Positions 47,524 through 55,788 of a stretch of DNA of 64,000 nt are shown here, in pieces. The translations under genes were made by a program, and so were the position numbers. The DNA is taken from contig JBBJJH010000003.1 of NCBI GenBank assembly GCA_037623315.1, positions 124,001 through 188,000 of the forward strand, given 5' to 3'. The DNA comes from Halanaerobiaceae bacterium ANBcell28 (GTDB lineage: Bacteria > Bacillota > Halanaerobiia > Halanaerobiales > DTU029). The notes beneath the pieces were generated by a model. It was not told where the DNA came from. It ran no database searches and worked only from the letters and a program-made list of their open reading frames with translations. Position 1 is the first letter of the stretch; each line of letters begins with the position of its first letter.

Positions 47524-47582
47524 CCTCCTTAGGTTATTTAGAGATCAGTTGCAACTGATACTCCGTATTATACCAAGGAGGT
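47524..47582 (-). promoter_or_regulatory. Inverted repeat covering the transposase ribosome site
   Basis: On the minus strand CACCTCCTTGG (47582-47572) can pair with CCTAAGGAGGCG (47535-47524), which contains the Shine-Dalgarno sequence. TATAAT lies directly after the first arm. A transcript beginning upstream of the element would fold and hide the ribosome site; one starting at the internal -10 would not. This would limit read-through translation of the transposase. Confidence 0.55.
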
Positions 47583-47635
47583 GTTTTTTTTGTCTAACTT
47601 CAAATTCTTTTATTACAGGAATGCTCCTTAGTTTA

Positions 47636-47743
47636 TTATTTGCCTCAATTGTATCTCATAATTTAATTATTATTTTAAAGCTCAAAATTAGCTTACTAAT
47701 TAATCAATTTGGGCTGTCCCTTTATCTCAATTGCTAAAATACT
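47636..47743. repeat. MITE-like repeat, copy 1
   Basis: About 108 bases are shared with 52718-52823, with matching ends (TATTTGCCTCAATTG; CAATTGCTAAAATAC in opposite sense). The homology continues into CTCCTGATTTCTTATCTGAAGT on the right. It is non-coding. The remainder of 47744-47948 is AT-rich and shows no gene. Confidence 0.6.
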
Positions 47744-47948
47744 CCTGATTTCTTATCTGAAGTTTTGCCACCCATTTACACATAAACAAAATTTGCTCTC
47801 TTTATAGGTTTCCACATATTAGAAAAATAAAAAACTCTAATAATATCTGGAAATTAAGACGGTCACGGATAGGAGTCCCATAAATATCTCCTTCTAACAA
47901 CCATTAATTCCATATATAAAAATACTATATACTAAATATGTTTAAAGC

Positions 47949-48425
47949 CTATTTAGTATATGGTCTTTCATCTTTAATAAATACCGAATGACCTATATTG
48001 TGATATAAGCCGATTGAGTGATAAGTATTTTCTTCTACACCTTTAACTATATAGGATGTAATGAAAGTATTTCCTAATTTCCTCAATTCCTCAATTAACA
48101 ATATACCCATTTGTTTTGCTATAGAATAATTATCCTTCTCTATTATCGAACCATTATCATATTCTAAATTATCACTTTGAAGTTCAAGTTCTAAGCAAAA
48201 CTCCATAATCTCAGCAGATATACCGTCAAACATTGCTCTAATTATACCAACAAGTTTGTCTTCAAAAAACGCTCCTACGAGATAGGGATTAAACTTTAGT
48301 GGCTTAACAGCAACACCTTTTCCATGACCAACTTCACAAATATCATTTCTAACATAAAAATCCCACAGCTGATCATCTGTAATTTTAGGCATATACTCGA
48401 TTTTAATCTTATTAACCTCAATCAT
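47949..48425 (-). CDS. GNAT-family N-acetyltransferase (cassette)
   Basis: A 158-residue protein with a GNAT-like order: N-terminal substrate region, VGAFFEDKLVGIIRAMFDG strand pair, a variant acetyl-CoA loop (SIAKQMGILLIEELRKLG) and the C-terminal YHSIGLYHNIGHSVFIKDERPY. The second half is shortened compared with typical members. The substrate is unknown. It follows, in minus-strand order, the attC-like site at 48596. Its own 3' site is not recognisable; the MITE copy and IS element lie there instead. Confidence 0.7.
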   Translation of the reverse strand: MIEVNKIKIEYMPKITDDQLWDFYVRNDICEVGHGKGVAVKPLKFNPYLVGAFFEDKLVGIIRAMFDGISAEIMEFCLELELQSDNLEYDNGSIIEKDNYSIAKQMGILLIEELRKLGNTFITSYIVKGVEENTYHSIGLYHNIGHSVFIKDERPYTK

Positions 48426-48497
48426 CTTTACACCTCACTTATTATCATTGTTATTACGCATTTGTAATAATTGTGTATTTCCAAAGATCCAGAGTTA

Positions 48498-48590
48498 TTA
48501 CTGCTTATTCTTATAAGTGTCTATTTTATTGACTACTTTTTCTACAAATGGGCTAATTTTAATTTCTCTATTTTTGATAAGTCTATCCAT
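48498..48590 (-). CDS. Possible 30-residue peptide gene
   Basis: The short ORF begins at ATG 48590, 4 bases after AGGTG, which is itself part of the attC-like right end. It encodes a hydrophilic Lys/Ile-rich helix-like peptide with no motif. It may be the head of a lost cassette gene. Weak evidence. Confidence 0.25.
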   Translation of the reverse strand: MDRLIKNREIKISPFVEKVVNKIDTYKNKQ

Positions 48591-48595
48591 CTTGC

Positions 48596-48657
48596 ACCTA
48601 ACGAATCTTCACCATCGGCTACAGATTAGCGCCCCACGTTTACAGCCTACGTTAGTT
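48596..48657 (-). repeat. Short divergent attC-like site
   Basis: ACCTAACG at the left and CGTTAG at the right are inverted, with an inner GGCT/AGCC pair, over 62 bases. The outer boxes match attC cores in form, but the internal sequence does not match the array's main family. It overlaps the stop codon of the truncated GNAT gene. Confidence 0.45.
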
Positions 48658-49024
48658 ATTTATTAATCTTTTCTAAAAATATTAATGTAACTTTATCATT
48701 TAACTTTTTCTTTTTGATCTGTACATATCCTAAACTTTCATATAAGTATATATTTTTTTCACTTTTCTTTCCTGTAAATAAAGAATATTTATCACAACAA
48801 CTGGAAAAATACTCCTCTACGTTTTTCATTAATTCTTTTCCAATTCCTTGGTTTTGATAATCTGGATTTACAATTAGTCTTCCAATGTAGCATATATCGT
48901 CTTTTACGTAAGCTCTTACTGAACCAGCTATCTTATCTTCAATTATTTTTTTCAAGAATACCTGATCTTTGTAATCTTTTCTTATTTCTTCTACCGATTG
49001 AATTAAAGGCGGAATATTATAATT
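48656..49024 (-). pseudogene. 5'-truncated GNAT acetyltransferase
   Basis: The frame contains a recognisable GNAT core: YIGRLIVNPDYQNQGIGKELMKNVEE, then SLFTGKKSEKNIYLYESLGYVQIKKK. The reading frame continues upstream through NIPPLIQSVEEIRKDY, a family-typical segment, but meets a stop codon (TAG at 49027) before any start. About 25 N-terminal residues are lost. A shortened product from TTG 48955 would lack the first substrate-binding strands and is probably inactive. Confidence 0.7.
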
Positions 49025-49065
49025 CTATGTTCTTCTATTATATGGTTTAAAGTACTTAATAAAAA

Positions 49066-49587
49066 CTATAAATATTTGATTATTTCTAAATTGTTAGATC
49101 CTACAATAATTACTTTTTCATTATATGGTTTTAACATTTCTATTATTTTCTCTTTTCTCTTTTCAAATTTTTTACTCCATTTGAACATTAGAGACAACAT
49201 CTTTATTGTTGGTTTATAATTTGCTTTTTCTAATTTTAAGTTTTGTTTAATCCATCTTTTTATTATTCTCCATTTCCTTTTATATACCGGTGTATCCAAT
49301 AAAATAATTTTATCTGCTTTATCAAAAGCATTAAAAAAACAATCTCTATAAACGCCTTCTATAATCCAAGATTTAGAATCTATTATATTATTAAGGATTG
49401 AATTTATTTCTTCTGGATTTCTTTTCACATCCCCATCCGGTAATCTTCTATGTACTACATTATCTAATTCATACCAAGGTATATCTAATAATTTAGATAA
49501 TCTTTTTGCTAATGTAGTTTTGCCACTTGCTACTGATCCTATGATATATATTTTTTCTTTCCTATAATTTGACATATAATAAATCAA
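49066..49587 (-). CDS. P-loop kinase-like protein (FlaR / DNA-topology-modulation-like)
   Basis: A 173-residue protein. Walker A is IIGSVASGKTTLA (about residues 15-27). The substrate region YELDNVVHRRLPDGDVKR and a LID-like RKWRIIKRWIKQNL follow, with WIIEGVYRD between. These are the marks of the small adenylate-kinase-like family often annotated as DNA topology modulation or FlaR protein; the true substrate is not known. The start may be ATG at residue 5 or the upstream TTG. It is a cassette-sized single gene between two attC-like sites. Confidence 0.75.
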   Translation of the reverse strand: MIYYMSNYRKEKIYIIGSVASGKTTLAKRLSKLLDIPWYELDNVVHRRLPDGDVKRNPEEINSILNNIIDSKSWIIEGVYRDCFFNAFDKADKIILLDTPVYKRKWRIIKRWIKQNLKLEKANYKPTIKMLSLMFKWSKKFEKRKEKIIEMLKPYNEKVIIVGSNNLEIIKYL

Positions 49588-49652
49588 CCTTCTTCATTAA
49601 TCTTATATATATATTCGCTAATAATAAGCTAAAGTGAATTTCAGGGTCTTTT

Positions 49653-49765
49653 CCATAACGTCCCACAGATTTAAGAAGTCCATCAGACTTAGATATCTCC
49701 TATCTTAGTCTGATGGATTTAGGCGCAGAGACGAAGGAACGGAGCCGTAAACCTTGCTGTTATGT
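49653..49765 (-). repeat. attC-like site, CCATCAGAC type
   Basis: The left arm is CATAACGTCCCACAGATTTAAGAAG and the right arm GCCGTAAACCTTGCTGTTATGT. The central stem pairs CCATCAGACTTAGATA with TATCTTAGTCTGATGG. It lies directly 3' of the methyltransferase gene on the minus strand, as an attC should. Confidence 0.8.
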
Positions 49766-49798
49766 GTAGTGGTACGCATTTTAATTACATTAATTACA

Positions 49799-50578
49799 TT
49801 AATTTTTATATGCTACCACAGTAAAAACACCAGGAATATTTTTGTGCGAATCAAATCTTGGACCTTCATATAATTTTTTTATAATAAATCCGGATGAAGC
49901 AAATGAAGTAATTATTTCACCCAAAGTCCAATATCTCAAAAGACATTTAGGGAAACTAGACTGCTCATTTTCTGGAAAAAACTTTTCATGAGCCACTCCA
50001 CCTTCAAATAAATTATCTTCAAAATAATCTCCATCAAGCTTTAAACCATCTTTACCACTCTGAAAAATATCTCTCGGTTTGAGCAGTTTTCTAAAAGGAT
50101 GAAAATCATTTAACACTAACTTTCCACCTTTTTTAAGTAAATCATATATTTTTTTTGAAAATATATTTAAATCTGAAAAATAATGAAGAATTCCACCCTC
50201 CAAATATGCAATATCAAAACTTCTTTCAATTTCATCAGTATTTAATTCCAAAAAATCAGATACAATATATTTAATATTAATTCCTGCAGCTTCAGCTAAT
50301 TCTAATGCATATTTTTTATTTTGTTCTGAGATATCAACTATTGTTACATCAGCTCCTAAAATAGATAAGGGAATAGCTTTTTTACCACAGGAACCAAGAA
50401 TATTAGCAACTTTCTTTTCTTTAACTTCTCCAAGAAATTCAATATGTCTTCTTACATAGTGTTTTGGTCGCTTTAACATGTCTTTAGCAACTTCTTCGGG
50501 TGATCCTATATGATCTCTCCAAAATTCATAAGACTTATACGACCATGCTTTTTTATTCATTTTTGATTGTTTATTCAA
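49799..50578 (-). CDS. SAM-dependent class I methyltransferase (cassette)
   Basis: A 259-residue protein. The SAM-binding motif I is a variant, VANILGSCGKKAIPLSILGADVTIVDIS (about residues 57-84), then motif II/III FDIAYLEGGILHYFSDL and LKKGGKLVLNDFHPFR. The N-terminal helix is basic and probably substrate-binding. The substrate is unknown; the family includes small-molecule methyltransferases. It carries attC-like sites on both sides (49653 and 50642), so it is a well-defined cassette. Confidence 0.85.
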   Translation of the reverse strand: MNKQSKMNKKAWSYKSYEFWRDHIGSPEEVAKDMLKRPKHYVRRHIEFLGEVKEKKVANILGSCGKKAIPLSILGADVTIVDISEQNKKYALELAEAAGINIKYIVSDFLELNTDEIERSFDIAYLEGGILHYFSDLNIFSKKIYDLLKKGGKLVLNDFHPFRKLLKPRDIFQSGKDGLKLDGDYFEDNLFEGGVAHEKFFPENEQSSFPKCLLRYWTLGEIITSFASSGFIIKKLYEGPRFDSHKNIPGVFTVVAYKN

Positions 50579-50641
50579 AATTATTACCTCCAGTTTTTAT
50601 TTTTATTGTGACATACATATATATCTTACTAGTGCCATTTC

Positions 50642-50752
50642 ACCTAACGTCCCGCAGGTTTCCGAAGTTCATGAACCTTAACGCGACTGCCCTTGATGAA
50701 GAAATTTGAGTGCAGTGACGAAGGAACGAAACCGTAAATCTTGCTGTTGAAC
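50642..50752 (-). repeat. attC-like site, CGACTGCCC type
   Basis: The left arm is ACCTAACGTCCCGCAGGTTTCCG and the right arm CCGTAAATCTTGCTGTTGAAC. Both outer boxes fit RYYYAAC and GTTRRRY exactly. The centre contains GCGACTGCCCTTGATGAAGAAATTT. The IS91-type element begins immediately after the final GAAC. Confidence 0.8.
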
Positions 50753-50869
50753 AAAACTGCTGACGCAGTGGCTTTTTTTATAGAAATCATAAAATTATCT
50801 TCAAAATATATTTAATTTAACCACATCTTTATATAAAATATAATCAAAATTCTAAAGGAGATGTGGTAA

Positions 50870-51378
50870 ATGAATATTTACAAAGAAAAAATGATGCAAG
50901 ACATGAAATTAAGGAATTTTAGTACTATCACGCAGGAATGTTATCTTAGGCATATTAATCGTTTTGAGCAGTTTTTTGATTGTGAGGCAGATTATCTTGA
51001 TAGTGAGCATATTAGAAAATTCCTTGCTCATGCTATTGATGTGAGAAATTTAAGTACAGGTTATGTAAATCAAGCTTATAGTGCTCTTCGCTTCTTTTTC
51101 GAAACTACTCTTGATAGACACTGGGATATCAAGCATATTCCCAGAGCTAAAAAACAAAAGAAACTTCCTGTTATCATCTCTAAAGAAGAAATACAGGCAA
51201 TCTTTAATGAAGTTAATAATCTTAATCTTCTTCGTGAGTATTATAAAGTGTCTATATTCAACAACTCTTAGGACACGCCAGCATCAAAACAACTAGCATG
51301 TATCTCCATTTAAGAGATACAAGAGTGCTTAAGATAAAAAGCCCCCTTGATACCTTAAGCTATGATAAAAATGCCTGA
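50870..51378 (+). pseudogene. Internally deleted tyrosine recombinase of the IS91-type element
   Basis: Residues 1-125 form an intact SAM-like core-binding domain (MKLRNFSTITQECYLRHINRF, YVNQAYSALRFFF). After LLREYYKVS the frame changes, and only the last part of the catalytic domain remains at 51261-51378, starting LLGHASIKTTSMYLHL with the terminal Tyr. The Arg-containing central half of the active site is gone. Many IS91-type elements carry such a recombinase upstream of the transposase. It is not an integron integrase. Confidence 0.8.
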
Positions 51379-52546
51379 AATTCAGGACATTTTAATCCAA
51401 TATTGGGATGAGTTTAAAAAGAAATATAAAGTTCCCTATAATGCAAATAAAGTTATTCGAGCTTTAATTAATTGTCGCACCTCAGCAATGGGTGGCCATA
51501 TTGATAAGTGTGAAGATTGTGGCCATATCAAGATATCATATAATTCCTGTCGTGATAGACATTGTCCTAAATGCCAGGGGATTGAACGAGAACAGTGGAT
51601 TCTTAAACAACAGGCTAATATGCTTAATGAAAAATATTTTCATGTGGTTTTTACTATTCCTGATGATTTAAATCCTATCGCTCTTAAAAATCAAAAAGTG
51701 ATCTATTCACTTCTCTTTAAAACTGCTTCAGAGACTTTACAAGAACTTGCTGCTGATAAAAAATATCTTGGTGCTCAAATTGGTATTACTGCTGTTTTGC
51801 ATACCTGGGGACAAACTCTTTCTTTTCATCCTCATTTACATTGTATCATACCTGCAGGGGGATTATCATCTATTAATCAATGGATTAAGTCAAAAAATAA
51901 TTTTTTTATGCCTATTAGAGTTATTGCTAAGAAGTTTAGAGGTAAATTTATTGATTTCTTTAAAAAAGAAGTTCTAAACGGTAATATTAAATTTTATGGT
52001 AACATTGAGTATTTAAATGATGATAAAAAATATCAGGATCTTATTGATACTTTGTATTACAAGAATTGGGTTGTTTTTTGTGAAAAAACTTTTAAAGATG
52101 CTTCTCATGTTCTTAATTATCTTGCTAGATATACTAATAGAGTTGCTATAGCTAATAGCAGAATTATTAAAGTAGAAAATCATCAAGTTACCTTTAGATA
52201 TAAAGACTACAAAGACAATGGTAAGACTAAGTTTATGACTCTTGATGTTCTTGAGTTTATTAGAAGGTTTCTTATGCATATCTTACCTAAGAAATTTAAA
52301 AAGATCCGTTATTTTGGTATTATGGCTAGCAGAAACCGTAAGAATAAACTGCTTTTATGTAAGAAACTAACAAGGACTAAAATAATTGAGTATCTCAGAT
52401 TAACAACAGATCAGCTTATTGAAAAATTAGGTCTAGAAACTAAAAAATGTCCTATTTGTGGTTGTAATAAATTTGTTATGAAAAATGAGTTCCCTAAAAC
52501 TTTTAAAGATCCACCTGATATACTTTTACATTTTTATAAAAATTAA
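51362..52546 (+). CDS. IS91-family HUH transposase
   Basis: A 394-residue protein. The N-terminal zinc ribbon is CEDCGHIKI...CRDRHCPKCQ (residues 36-70). The HUH metal site is SFHPHLHCIIP (about residues 150-160), and the catalytic tyrosine region is LNYLARYTNRV. A C-terminal CPICGCNKF second zinc motif follows. It drives rolling-circle-type transposition. The start overlaps the remnant recombinase gene. It appears intact, with no stop or frameshift. Confidence 0.93.
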   Translation: MIKMPEIQDILIQYWDEFKKKYKVPYNANKVIRALINCRTSAMGGHIDKCEDCGHIKISYNSCRDRHCPKCQGIEREQWILKQQANMLNEKYFHVVFTIPDDLNPIALKNQKVIYSLLFKTASETLQELAADKKYLGAQIGITAVLHTWGQTLSFHPHLHCIIPAGGLSSINQWIKSKNNFFMPIRVIAKKFRGKFIDFFKKEVLNGNIKFYGNIEYLNDDKKYQDLIDTLYYKNWVVFCEKTFKDASHVLNYLARYTNRVAIANSRIIKVENHQVTFRYKDYKDNGKTKFMTLDVLEFIRRFLMHILPKKFKKIRYFGIMASRNRKNKLLLCKKLTRTKIIEYLRLTTDQLIEKLGLETKKCPICGCNKFVMKNEFPKTFKDPPDILLHFYKN

Positions 52547-52717
52547 TTTTATGGGGAGGGGGAAGTTGCAACCCTCATATGTCATTTTTTAGTTTATTTG
52601 CTTTTTATTTCTTGAAGTTTTATTAGCTTGTTGAAGTTTTTTTAGTTTTTCAATAAAAGAGATATTATTAAAACCCCATAGAACTACTGCTTAAGCACCG
52701 TAGCTTCGTTAAACAAA

Positions 52718-52823
52718 GTATTTCCTCAATTGTATCTCATATTTTAATCAATATTTTTAAGCTCATAGTTAGATTAATAATTAATCAATTTGGGCTTTCT
52801 TTTTACCCCAATTGCGGAAATAC
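52718..52823. repeat. MITE-like repeat, copy 2
   Basis: 106 bases bounded by GTATTTCCTCAATTG and its near-exact inverse CAATTGCGGAAATAC (14 of 15 paired). The interior resembles copy 1 at 47636-47743, and both copies are followed by ACTCCTGATTT and TTATCTGAAGT. It is non-coding, with no target-site duplication that I can define. Confidence 0.65.
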
Positions 52824-52861
52824 TCCTGATTTGTTATCTGAAGTCTTGTGGCTTTCAGTAT

Positions 52862-53256
52862 TCACATTTGCTTAATTTTACTTATTTTAAAATTATGCAA
52901 ATCAATAATAGCTCCTGTTTTTTGCAAAAAATCCATACCGATTATAGCATCAATGTCAAATCCATAATCCATCTCGCCAATATCAATTTTAAAGTTTTCA
53001 ACTATTAGATTTCCAATAGATAATAAATCTACCTGCTTTATATAAACAAATTCTGAACCCCCAACTCCTCTCACGCTACCAAGGATATCATCAGGTTCAG
53101 GTTTAATTCCAATATCTCTAACTAATTCTCCTTTTAAAATACTACTTGCAGATCCCGTATCAACTAATACATTATTTAACATCTTTTCTTTATTTTATAT
53201 TGAACTTTCATTTGCACAAATGGTAGATTATCCTTTATTTGTAATTCAGTTATCAT
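52862..53256 (-). CDS. Retropepsin-like aspartic protease, in two overlapping frames
   Basis: The main ORF (53182 to 52862, 106 residues) has the pepsin-type active site NVLVDTGSASS and the second hallmark IIGMDFLQKTGAIID. It is a single-lobe retropepsin that would act as a dimer. A 26-codon ORF (53256-53176) with ATG overlapping the upstream gene's stop encodes what looks like the family N-terminus (MITELQIKDNLPFVQMKVQYKI). It ends at a stop four bases into the main ORF's start codon. The full protein is thus split by a one-base shift: a mutation, a programmed event or coupled restart. Likely cassette gene 2. Confidence 0.75.
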
Positions 53257-53507
53257 ATTCGAACACCTAACCATTTTCTCTCCTGTATTTCAAGTTTTTG
53301 CTTTTTAGTATGAGCAACATATAATTCTCTTGTAGGCTCTTTTTTATGAAAATCACGATATGCATTAATGGCTTCATCACTATTATTAAAAGTATCAAGA
53401 ATAGCTATATCATCGATAATACGTTTCCCATCATTAGAGTGTGCTTGTACTGCTTCAAATAGTACCCAACTATCAGGATATTTTTGTCTTAAGCCTTTCC
53501 ATTTCAT
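53253..53507 (-). CDS. Conserved partner of the retropepsin-like gene
   Basis: An 84-residue soluble protein with WVLFEAVQAHSNDGKRIIDDIAIL, then EAINAYRDFHKKEPTRELYVAHTKKQKLEIQERKW. Its stop overlaps the start of the 26-codon retropepsin frame (ATGA arrangement), so both are translated together. I recall similar short genes next to retropepsin-like genes in Firmicutes but cannot confirm it. It lies between two attC-like sites together with the protease gene, so both would form one cassette. Confidence 0.65.
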   Translation of the reverse strand: MKWKGLRQKYPDSWVLFEAVQAHSNDGKRIIDDIAILDTFNNSDEAINAYRDFHKKEPTRELYVAHTKKQKLEIQERKWLGVRI

Positions 53508-53577
53508 ATTTATACCCCCAATTATTTACTATGTTTTTATTATACCATACATAATAAACTATCTCACGCAAGATTTT

Positions 53578-53683
53578 AGATAACGTCCCGCAGGTTTACG
53601 AAGTTTCTGAAACTTAGCCAGACTTGGCTTAGTTTCAGAAATTTGGGTGAAGCGTAGCGGAACCGTAAACCTTGCTGTTATAG
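53578..53683 (-). repeat. attC-like site, TTTCTGAAACT type
   Basis: The left arm is AGATAACGTCCCGCAGGTTTACGAAG and the right arm ACCGTAAACCTTGCTGTTATAG. The central stem pairs TTTCTGAAACT with AGTTTCAGAAA and AGCCAGACTTGGCT with itself. It lies directly 3' of the alpha/beta hydrolase gene on the minus strand. Confidence 0.8.
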
Positions 53684-53714
53684 GAAGTGGCAAGCTTCCC
53701 CGCCCACTACATTT

Positions 53715-54431
53715 TTATTTAATTTCTTGAATAAAATTTCTTAATTCAATTTTCATATCCTCAAAGTGCGATAACCATATATAATGCGCTGCTCCTTCTA
53801 CCATTATAAATTTAGAATCTGATAATAAATTAGATATCTGTTCTGCTGGCCAACTAGGTCTTACATCGTTAGAACCATATAAAAAAAGCGACGGAATAGT
53901 TAAATTTGAAATTTCACTAAGAATTGAGGGCCTTTGAATATATTTTTGCCAAGATTTATTTCCAAGCTTATTAACTTTATCATTGCCTTCCATCTTAGGC
54001 ATAAGTTCACCATGTTTTTCTCTATTTTCATGGTATTCCTTTGACCATTCACGATTTCTTTGAATGCCGTTACCACTAATATATATTAATGCATTTGATT
54101 TAACAGGATATTTTAAGGAGTATGCAAGTGCTAGATTAGCTCCCCACGAATGTCCACCAACAATCCAAGAAGATAAATTATAATATTTTCTTATTTCTTC
54201 TAAATCTTCAATAGTTCTTTCAACATCACAATTATAATCTTCTGTAGACCTTCCACAAGACCTTTGTTCAAATCTAATAACACATGCAATATCTTCTATC
54301 ATACTTGATACTGGTTCTAAATAGTCCGATGAGCCTGGTCCCCCATTGCATAAAATAATAACGGGTCCATTCTTATTACCTTTAATTTCAGTCCAAATCT
54401 TCACCCCACTTATATCTATATGATTTTCCAT
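53715..54431 (-). CDS. Alpha/beta hydrolase, proline-iminopeptidase-like (cassette)
   Basis: A 238-residue protein. The oxyanion motif is LCNGGPGSS (about residues 28-36), the nucleophile Ser lies in GGHSWGANLAL (about residue 94), the acid in FLYGSNDVRPSW and the His in VEGAAHYIW. The fold resembles proline iminopeptidases and haloperoxidases; substrate unknown. GGGGGGTAGTT precedes the ATG. The cassette is bounded by the site at 53578 on its 3' side and the interrupted site at 54498-56051 on its 5' side. Confidence 0.85.
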   Translation of the reverse strand: MENHIDISGVKIWTEIKGNKNGPVIILCNGGPGSSDYLEPVSSMIEDIACVIRFEQRSCGRSTEDYNCDVERTIEDLEEIRKYYNLSSWIVGGHSWGANLALAYSLKYPVKSNALIYISGNGIQRNREWSKEYHENREKHGELMPKMEGNDKVNKLGNKSWQKYIQRPSILSEISNLTIPSLFLYGSNDVRPSWPAEQISNLLSDSKFIMVEGAAHYIWLSHFEDMKIELRNFIQEIK

Positions 54432-54497
54432 AACTACCCCCCGAAATAATTAATATCTTTTAATCAACGTTCAGTTCAACCTTGCTCTTGCCATTTC

Positions 54498-54552
54498 CTA
54501 TAACGTCCCGCAGGTTTATGAAGTTTCTGAGTCTTAGGGCGACTGCCCTTAC
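54498..54552 (-). repeat. Interrupted attC-like site, left half
   Basis: CTATAACGTCCCGCAGGTTTATGAAG followed by TTTCTGAGTCTTAGGGCGACTGCCCTT matches the left half of the array's sites. It ends at the 3' junction of the group II intron. The right half is at 56027-56051, about 1.5 kb away. Confidence 0.75.
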
Positions 54553-55027
54553 GTCGAGTAAGCGGGGTTTTACAACTCCAACTCCTCATAGAACCGTACG
54601 TACCCTATTTAGGCATACGGCTCTTCACTTGATTATTCACCTTACATAACTAGCACCAGTACCTAATTTATATAGATTTACTTTTATTCTTGGGTTATTT
54701 ACACCCATGTTCGTGACATTCAGCAGCATCGGTGTACACGTAATAAGGATCATATTTTTCCTCAGCACCTTTGAGGATGTCATCATTCCCATCCATACCT
54801 CGAACACCTGCCTTTTTGACTGTATTAAAACAGAGCCGCCCTCACAGACCTTAATGTTCTTGTAGGCTTTTATATAGTAGAGAGTGCTCCAGGGTAGGTT
54901 TTAAGCTTTTTTCGTGAATGAAGTATGCACTTAAATTTTCTTTTATAAAGGCAAGGATAATTTAGGTATTAGGCTATCGATGCCGTCATGGCAACCAGGC
55001 TTTATTCAATAATTTCATGTGCGAAGT

Positions 55028-55447
55028 TTAATAATCTAACTTATGATAAATTACTTCATCAGATTTAATTGTTAACTCAAATTTATCTCCATTATTCAAA
55101 ACGTTATAAAATATAACATCATTCTTTTTTTGCATATCTTCATATATAACAATTTCTTTTTCTTCTCCTTTAAATAAAAATTCAATTTTTACTAAAGATC
55201 CCGAAAAGACTCCTAACGGAACAGAATCATACATTCTATAACTATAAAAATTAGTTTCTTCTCCAGCACTAATATTTGAGATTTTTTTATAATCTCGATC
55301 TGGTGCTGGTAAATATACTTTTACAAATTCCAAATCTTCTTCTGCTAAATTAATAATTCGAAAAAAAACTATATTCTTACTTCTACAACCAACTAGAACA
55401 AATACGATAATAATTAATAATATAAGAATAAATATAAACTTTTTCAT
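55028..55447 (-). CDS. Lipoprotein of unknown function inside the intron remnant
   Basis: A 139-residue protein. Residues 1-21 form a signal peptide with the lipobox IVFVLVGC (Cys21). The mature domain is beta-rich (IVFFRIINLAEEDLEFVKVYLPAP, FYSYRMYDSVPLG, EIVIYEDMQKKNDVIFYNV) and resembles a small beta-sandwich; no family recognised. It is transcribed in the same direction as the intron and flanking cassettes. It was likely an independent cassette or intron cargo. Confidence 0.6.
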   Translation of the reverse strand: MKKFIFILILLIIIVFVLVGCRSKNIVFFRIINLAEEDLEFVKVYLPAPDRDYKKISNISAGEETNFYSYRMYDSVPLGVFSGSLVKIEFLFKGEEKEIVIYEDMQKKNDVIFYNVLNNGDKFELTIKSDEVIYHKLDY

Positions 55448-55450
55448 AAC

Positions 55451-55788
55451 TATTCCCCCTTTGATGGTTCTGATGTTTATACAAGAAAGTTTGAAGACTT
55501 TGTCCTCCTTATTCCTAAAGATAGCAAATAAAATTCTCTAGAAACTAGTTTAAACTTTTTTTCGGACGATTTTTTAAATGACCGTAATCAACCAAAAATA
55601 CAAGATAGAAATGATATCTAATGAAATATATGCTTGATACTAATATATGTATTTATATCATCAAAGAAAAACCTATGTATAATATGAGATATAACATATT
55701 AATTATTATAATCAAAGCAATTTGTAGTGAATTGTTTATTATATGGCAGTATGAAAATCATACAAAAGTCATCTCCATTTTCAGTTAA
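55451..55788 (+). pseudogene. Remnant of a VapB-VapC toxin-antitoxin pair
   Basis: Plus-strand frame 55451-55621 encodes the C-terminal half of an AbrB-type VapB antitoxin: FDGSDVYTRKFEDFVLLIPKDS, then SLNFFSDDFLNDRNQP. An in-frame stop (TAA) lies between these segments, and the N-terminus is missing. A 55-codon frame from ATG 55621 overlaps the antitoxin stop and begins MKYMLDTNICIYIIKEKP, the PIN-domain start of VapC, then loses homology. Both genes are dead. They sit inside the intron-interrupted site. Confidence 0.75.

Larger units (their letters stand above)
45866..47590 (-). mobile_element. IS110/IS1111-type insertion sequence
   Basis: It consists of a transposase gene (46224-47516), a 5' region with an inverted repeat around the ribosome site, and a GC-rich 3' noncoding region. 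The element interrupts the stretch between the hydrolase and GNAT cassettes, where an attC-like site would be expected. IS110-family elements have no clear terminal inverted repeats, so the ends given are approximate. The interval 45702-45865 shows nothing recognisable. Confidence 0.7.
50753..52690 (+). mobile_element. IS91-family element with decayed tyrosine recombinase gene
   Basis: The left boundary is set by the intact attC-like site ending GAAC at 50752, a target tetranucleotide of IS91-type elements. The element carries a degenerate tyrosine recombinase (50870-51378) overlapping a HUH transposase (51362-52546). A GGGGAGGGGGAAGTTGCAACCCTC segment after the stop (52552-52576) resembles the replication-origin end of the family. 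The right end is not firmly placed. From 52577 to 52717 I see no gene. Confidence 0.65.

Noticed and set aside
50870-51271. Tyrosine recombinase that could be the integron integrase
   Set aside because: The catalytic domain is largely deleted, it overlaps an IS91 transposase, and it lies within that element. It cannot be the array's active integrase.
54640-54760. 32-codon frame ending CHEHGCK in the intron remnant
   Set aside because: No ribosome site and no match to reverse transcriptase or a known peptide. Kept only as a note in the intron entry.
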